From: Deuterostichococcus epilithicus
Taxonomy: Eukaryota > Chlorophyta > Trebouxiophyceae > Prasiolales > Stichococcaceae
Assembly (NCBI GenBank): GCA_033439295.1
Contig: JAVTLE010000021.1
Span: 3,224,009-3,288,008, forward strand
Length of the DNA: 64,000 nt
Direction of reading: 5' to 3'
The notes below the pieces were generated by a model. That model did no database searches. It had not been told where the DNA came from and saw only the letters and a program-made list of their open reading frames with translations. The position numbers were made by a program, and so were the translations under genes. This document shows, piece after piece, positions 60,858-64,000 of this stretch (position 1 is its first letter; each line of letters opens with the position of its first letter).

Positions 60858-61910
60858 AGCGACTTTGCTGCAGTGTCGCTACAGGCTTTGTCATTGTGCA
60901 AGAGAAGACACACGTGTCCGCTTCTCGGTGAGGCATTCCGATTCTCGTCAAAGTCGGGGTGTGACTCGTTTCATTTGGCATCATCTCCGCCGAGTACACG
61001 TGGTTGCCCAAAGGTCATGGCAAAGGGAGAGCTGCACGCCCCAGCGCTTTTGCATCCACAAGCGTTAAGCTGCTGACAAAGGGGTCAAGGTCTGCAGTTA
61101 TGCAGAGCCTGCGACGACAACCCCGGCTGCCGCACTCCCAAAGTGTGTGCCCTAGGGGTGTTTTACTAGAACCTCTAATGATGTGCCCGCACTGGTTTAA
61201 CAGGGGCTGTACAGCAGGTCCACAGCTAAGCGCATCATTGAACACGCTCGACAGACTCGCATATCATTTGCGTTGGAGCTGGTCACAAGCTGCACACCTG
61301 CGCGCAGTGTGCCGTGCACAACTGTGGATATGTGGATGCACTGATCTGGCGGCTCCGTTCGCGCTGCACCAGTCAGTTACGGTCGCGACAAAGTGTTTTG
61401 CTTAACAGTTGGTCGCCGAGGTACGCTTGGCTGGACGGCTGATGAGCAAGGGCAGGGGATCCAGCCTGGATTCGCGGGGCCTGATGAGCAAAGTCAGGGG
61501 CTCCAGCCTGGACCCGTTGCCAGGGGGCTTACGTGGGGGGAGGAGACGCCGCCAGGGGGACTACACAGGGGGGGAGACGCCACTAGACCGCATGGCGGAA
61601 TTCGGCAAATTCCGCATGTCGCCTCAGGGAGCTCGCCCTGAGAGGCCAACTTTGGAGATCTGGCCCGTGCTGCACATACAGCTCTTGACCTCGTCGCCAC
61701 TTTTCAGCGCTGTGTCAAGTCTCGAACTTTGCCTCTCAGCGCTCAGGCGGCTCGCAAGTCACTGCCCGCGCGACCAATCGTTTTACTTGAGTGGTGCATC
61801 GTGAGGTGCTTGGTTCCTGTTGCGCCCCCAGGCAGCAATCTCAAGGTCGGGACCACCTCGAAGTTGCAGGGCTAGTGTTACTGTTCGGTCTGAGGGGTCC
61901 AGGCTAGCAG
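60858..61910. other. Upstream region of Hint copy 2 and third junction module
   Basis: The part to about 61380 is nearly identical to the copy 1 upstream region. The 45-bp tandem repeat recurs at 61439-61530. The junction module GGTGCTTGGTTCCTGTTGCG begins near 61806 and runs into the TAF2-tail copy. Confidence 0.6.
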
Positions 61911-62866
61911 CATCGCGCCCGTCAGCAACGATGAGCTGATGGCGATCATGATGGCAGGGCTAAAGAAAAGCAAGACGAAAGCAAAAGCAAAGCGTCCAGC
62001 GGTGCCGCAGCAGCGACAGGTGGGTGCTGCACCGTCAGCGGAAGCGAAGCCGAAGAAGCGCAGAAAGAAGCAGCCAGCAGACGCCGGCGGTGCTGTGCCA
62101 GGGCCGGCCGCCGCCACTGCTGCCGCCGCCGGGCCGGGGGGCGGAGAGTATGCGCAGCAGCCTCCAGGGGTGGCCGCTACTGCGGCGGCTGCACTGCAGC
62201 CGCCGCCACAGATGGCACGGATACGCGTCAAGCCGGGGCAGGCGGCAGCGGCGGCAGCAATTCCAGCGCAGCTGCGTATCAGCATGCGCCACCAGCATAG
62301 CAGCAACAGCAGCAGTAGCCGGCGACGACGCGGGATGCCTGGCAGCGGCAGCAGCAGCAGCAGCAGCAGCAGCGGGCGTCTGGGCCGGATCTCTGGCGGC
62401 AGCAGGCGACGCTGCAGCAGCAGGTGCCGCCAGCGGCCCAGCTCGAAGCAGCCCAGAAGGTGGCGCTGGCAAAGCATGCGAAGGGGCAGAAAGCCGCGGC
62501 TGCGCCGGCGCAGCGCCACGCGGCGGAGTCGCCTCCGCCACCGCCGCCGCCGCCGCTTCAGGCCGGCCAGCATCGCACCGGCATCAAGCTCAGGATGAAG
62601 GTGCCGAGCGCGCCCAAGCCGGCGGCCTCCGCCGCCATGCACCTGCCGCCGCCATTCGCCTTGCCGCTGACGTCAGCAGCCGCGCCGGCGCCCTCGCAGC
62701 CGTGGAGGCTGACGATCAGGTCTGACGTCGGTACCAAGCCTGCGGCGCCGACCGGCAATGGCAGCGCTGCGGGGACGGCCCCGGCCCCTGCGCCGGCAGG
62801 CGCAGATTCTAAATCCAAGAAGCGGCGGCGGGAGGGCGATGTTCCGGAGGGGGAGCGCAGGCGCTG
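61911..62866 (+). pseudogene. TAF2-tail copy c, decayed
   Basis: Matches TAF2 from 50608 to its stop: APVSNDELMAIMMAG, EAKPKKRRKKQPADAGGAVPG, ARIRVKPGQA, KHAKGQK, IKLRMKVPSAPKPAAS, and KSKKRRREGD followed by VPEGERRR. The reading frame changes between the ARIRVKPGQ part and the KHAKGQK part (near 62240-62430), and one base lost near the end gives an earlier stop after GERRR. Upstream TAF2 exons are missing. Homology continues through the 3' flank to about 63085. Confidence 0.88.
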
Positions 62867-63089
62867 AAGAAGGCCACCACGTCATGAGATTGACATTGCA
62901 GCGGCAGGCGTGCACGCTGTCAATGCCTGCCAGACCAACTACCCGTTTGTGGAGCGACGATGAAGCTGGGGGGACTCGCATATTGTTAACACAGGATTAG
63001 CGTCCACTGTTGGAAAGCATCGTGAGAGGGCACTCTTTGGGGCAAAACAGGATGCCCTCAGAACCTGCATTCGGCCACCCTCGTTAAAA

Positions 63090-64000
63090 TTATTGTCGGC
63101 TAGTGGGCCTCTCGGTTCCAGATCGCCGCGGCTCGGCTATAACTTCTGCCCGACGTTTACAACGTGTTTGGGTCTGAACTGAGGCTGAACGGTCACGGGG
63201 TGCCTCAAGTGTCGCAGTTGATCGCATGCCAGCCGTGTGACAAGAATCGTCGGGTCTGCACACCCAGGCGGTGGCTGCCCGCAGATCCTACTGGTCCTGA
63301 CGCACCATCTGACGTGCAGGAAGTGCCAAGGTGAGGGCCCTGCTGCGACTTTGTCACACAAGCGTCTGCATCTTCTTCATGCAGCTGTGAATGCTGTGCC
63401 GAGTATGCACCTGGAGGCCTGACGCTCAACCTTTTGTCTTTCTGAACGCACGCCCGTGCTCGTTTTGCTGAGGCCACTCGCAAACTGGGATTGCCCTTGT
63501 TGCTTGATCCGTAATGCGATGCATCACAGTGTCTCGATGCACCATGATGTGCAATGTTTGCACATTTTACTGCGGTGGTGCCAGACCCGGATGGTACACC
63601 CAGCAGGGCCTCTTCCCCTTGGTACTCTTTGCCGCACTGACTGTATGCCACGGATGCAGTGCCATGTGGGTTCGATGTGATAGCGGCAGCCTTCACATCA
63701 TCTCGTATAGGGCGAAGCACCTTAATCACGCCCCCGCCGCTTGGGTGGAACGGGCATGGGCACACTGGTGTAGGAAACATTCAGCCGAAGATGTTGGCCT
63801 CGTATGCAGGTCTTCGGCCTTGTGCGCAAGATCCAAGGCCCAGCAGCTGCAGCATTACGCAGACACCCCCCAGTTCAAATGTTGTTCTCGGCTCCACACA
63901 TGTCAGGAGCACGGCACAACCGACAGTCGTCGCGCCCTGCGCAGGGTCCACAGCTGGCCAGGGCCAGCATGCCGCTGGCGCACAAACTCTCGCGCCGCTC
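63090..64000. other. Right-hand end of the window, no gene recognised
   Basis: A 191-codon open frame on the minus strand (63780-63205) has no recognisable domain and odd composition, so it is not called. No RNA gene or repeat seen. Confidence 0.4.

Larger units (their letters stand above)
57060..61801. repeat. Tandem segmental duplication, unit 2 (about 4.74 kb)
   Basis: Repeats the order of unit 1: junction module, TAF2-tail fragment b, minus-strand Hint gene, upstream region. The junction module then starts a third time at about 61806 and leads into the long TAF2-tail copy. Confidence 0.93.

Noticed and set aside
63205-63780. 191-codon open frame on the minus strand at the right edge
   Set aside because: No recognisable domain, mixed composition, and the GC-rich sequence gives many long chance frames. 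No splice-site support.

Overview
This window is nuclear DNA of a GC-rich, intron-dense eukaryote, most likely a chlorophyte green alga of the Chlorella/Scenedesmus/Chlamydomonas sort. The evidence is many short exons with GT-AG introns, organelle-targeted proteins (an EF-G with a transit-like first exon, a PsbP-domain lumen protein with a twin-arginine leader), a plant-type LarB homologue, and an intron-containing nuclear tRNA-Tyr. The exon structures were built by hand by joining GT-AG sites in phase and checking against remembered family motifs. No search or alignment program was run. I saw no retroelement, virus-like element, rRNA or CRISPR array.

Layout, left to right: (1) 1-2557, minus: a secreted M43 metallopeptidase whose 3' end runs off the window. 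(2) 4808-7248, plus: an FkbM-type methyltransferase. (3) 8229-16352, minus: a chloroplast-type elongation factor G. (4) 16875-20232, plus: LarB, divergent from EF-G across about 520 bp. (5) 21175-23332, minus: a PsbP-domain thylakoid lumen protein. (6) 23444-31273, minus: an AASDH/ACSF4-like protein with adenylation, carrier and PQQ repeat regions. (7) 31794-36622, minus: a NUMOD3-repeat protein with a plastid-like N-terminus. (8) 37392-37494, plus: tRNA-Tyr(GTA) with a 31-nt intron. (9) 38381-51630, plus: TFIID subunit TAF2 with a long low-complexity tail. (10) 52236-63090: a tandem segmental duplication holding two minus-strand copies of a gene that encodes an EF-hand, a membrane segment, a Cys-rich region and a hedgehog-type Hint domain. 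These copies alternate with two short fragments and one long decayed copy of the TAF2 3' end.

The genes do not form one pathway; this is ordinary housekeeping gene order, with EF-G, PsbP-domain, NUMOD3 and perhaps LarB proteins probably bound for the plastid. The most unusual part is 52-63 kb. The Hint genes look intact and have the conserved Cys and TxxH motifs of self-processing hedgehog C-terminal domains, on a protein that otherwise does not resemble hedgehog. The repeat units show how the locus grew and one tract of near-identity suggests recent gene conversion. Smaller curiosities are partial copies of exon edges inside EF-G introns, a near-perfect 90-nt hairpin in a TAF2 intron, and a Pro-Thr-Lys-Arg repeat array in the M43 protease.
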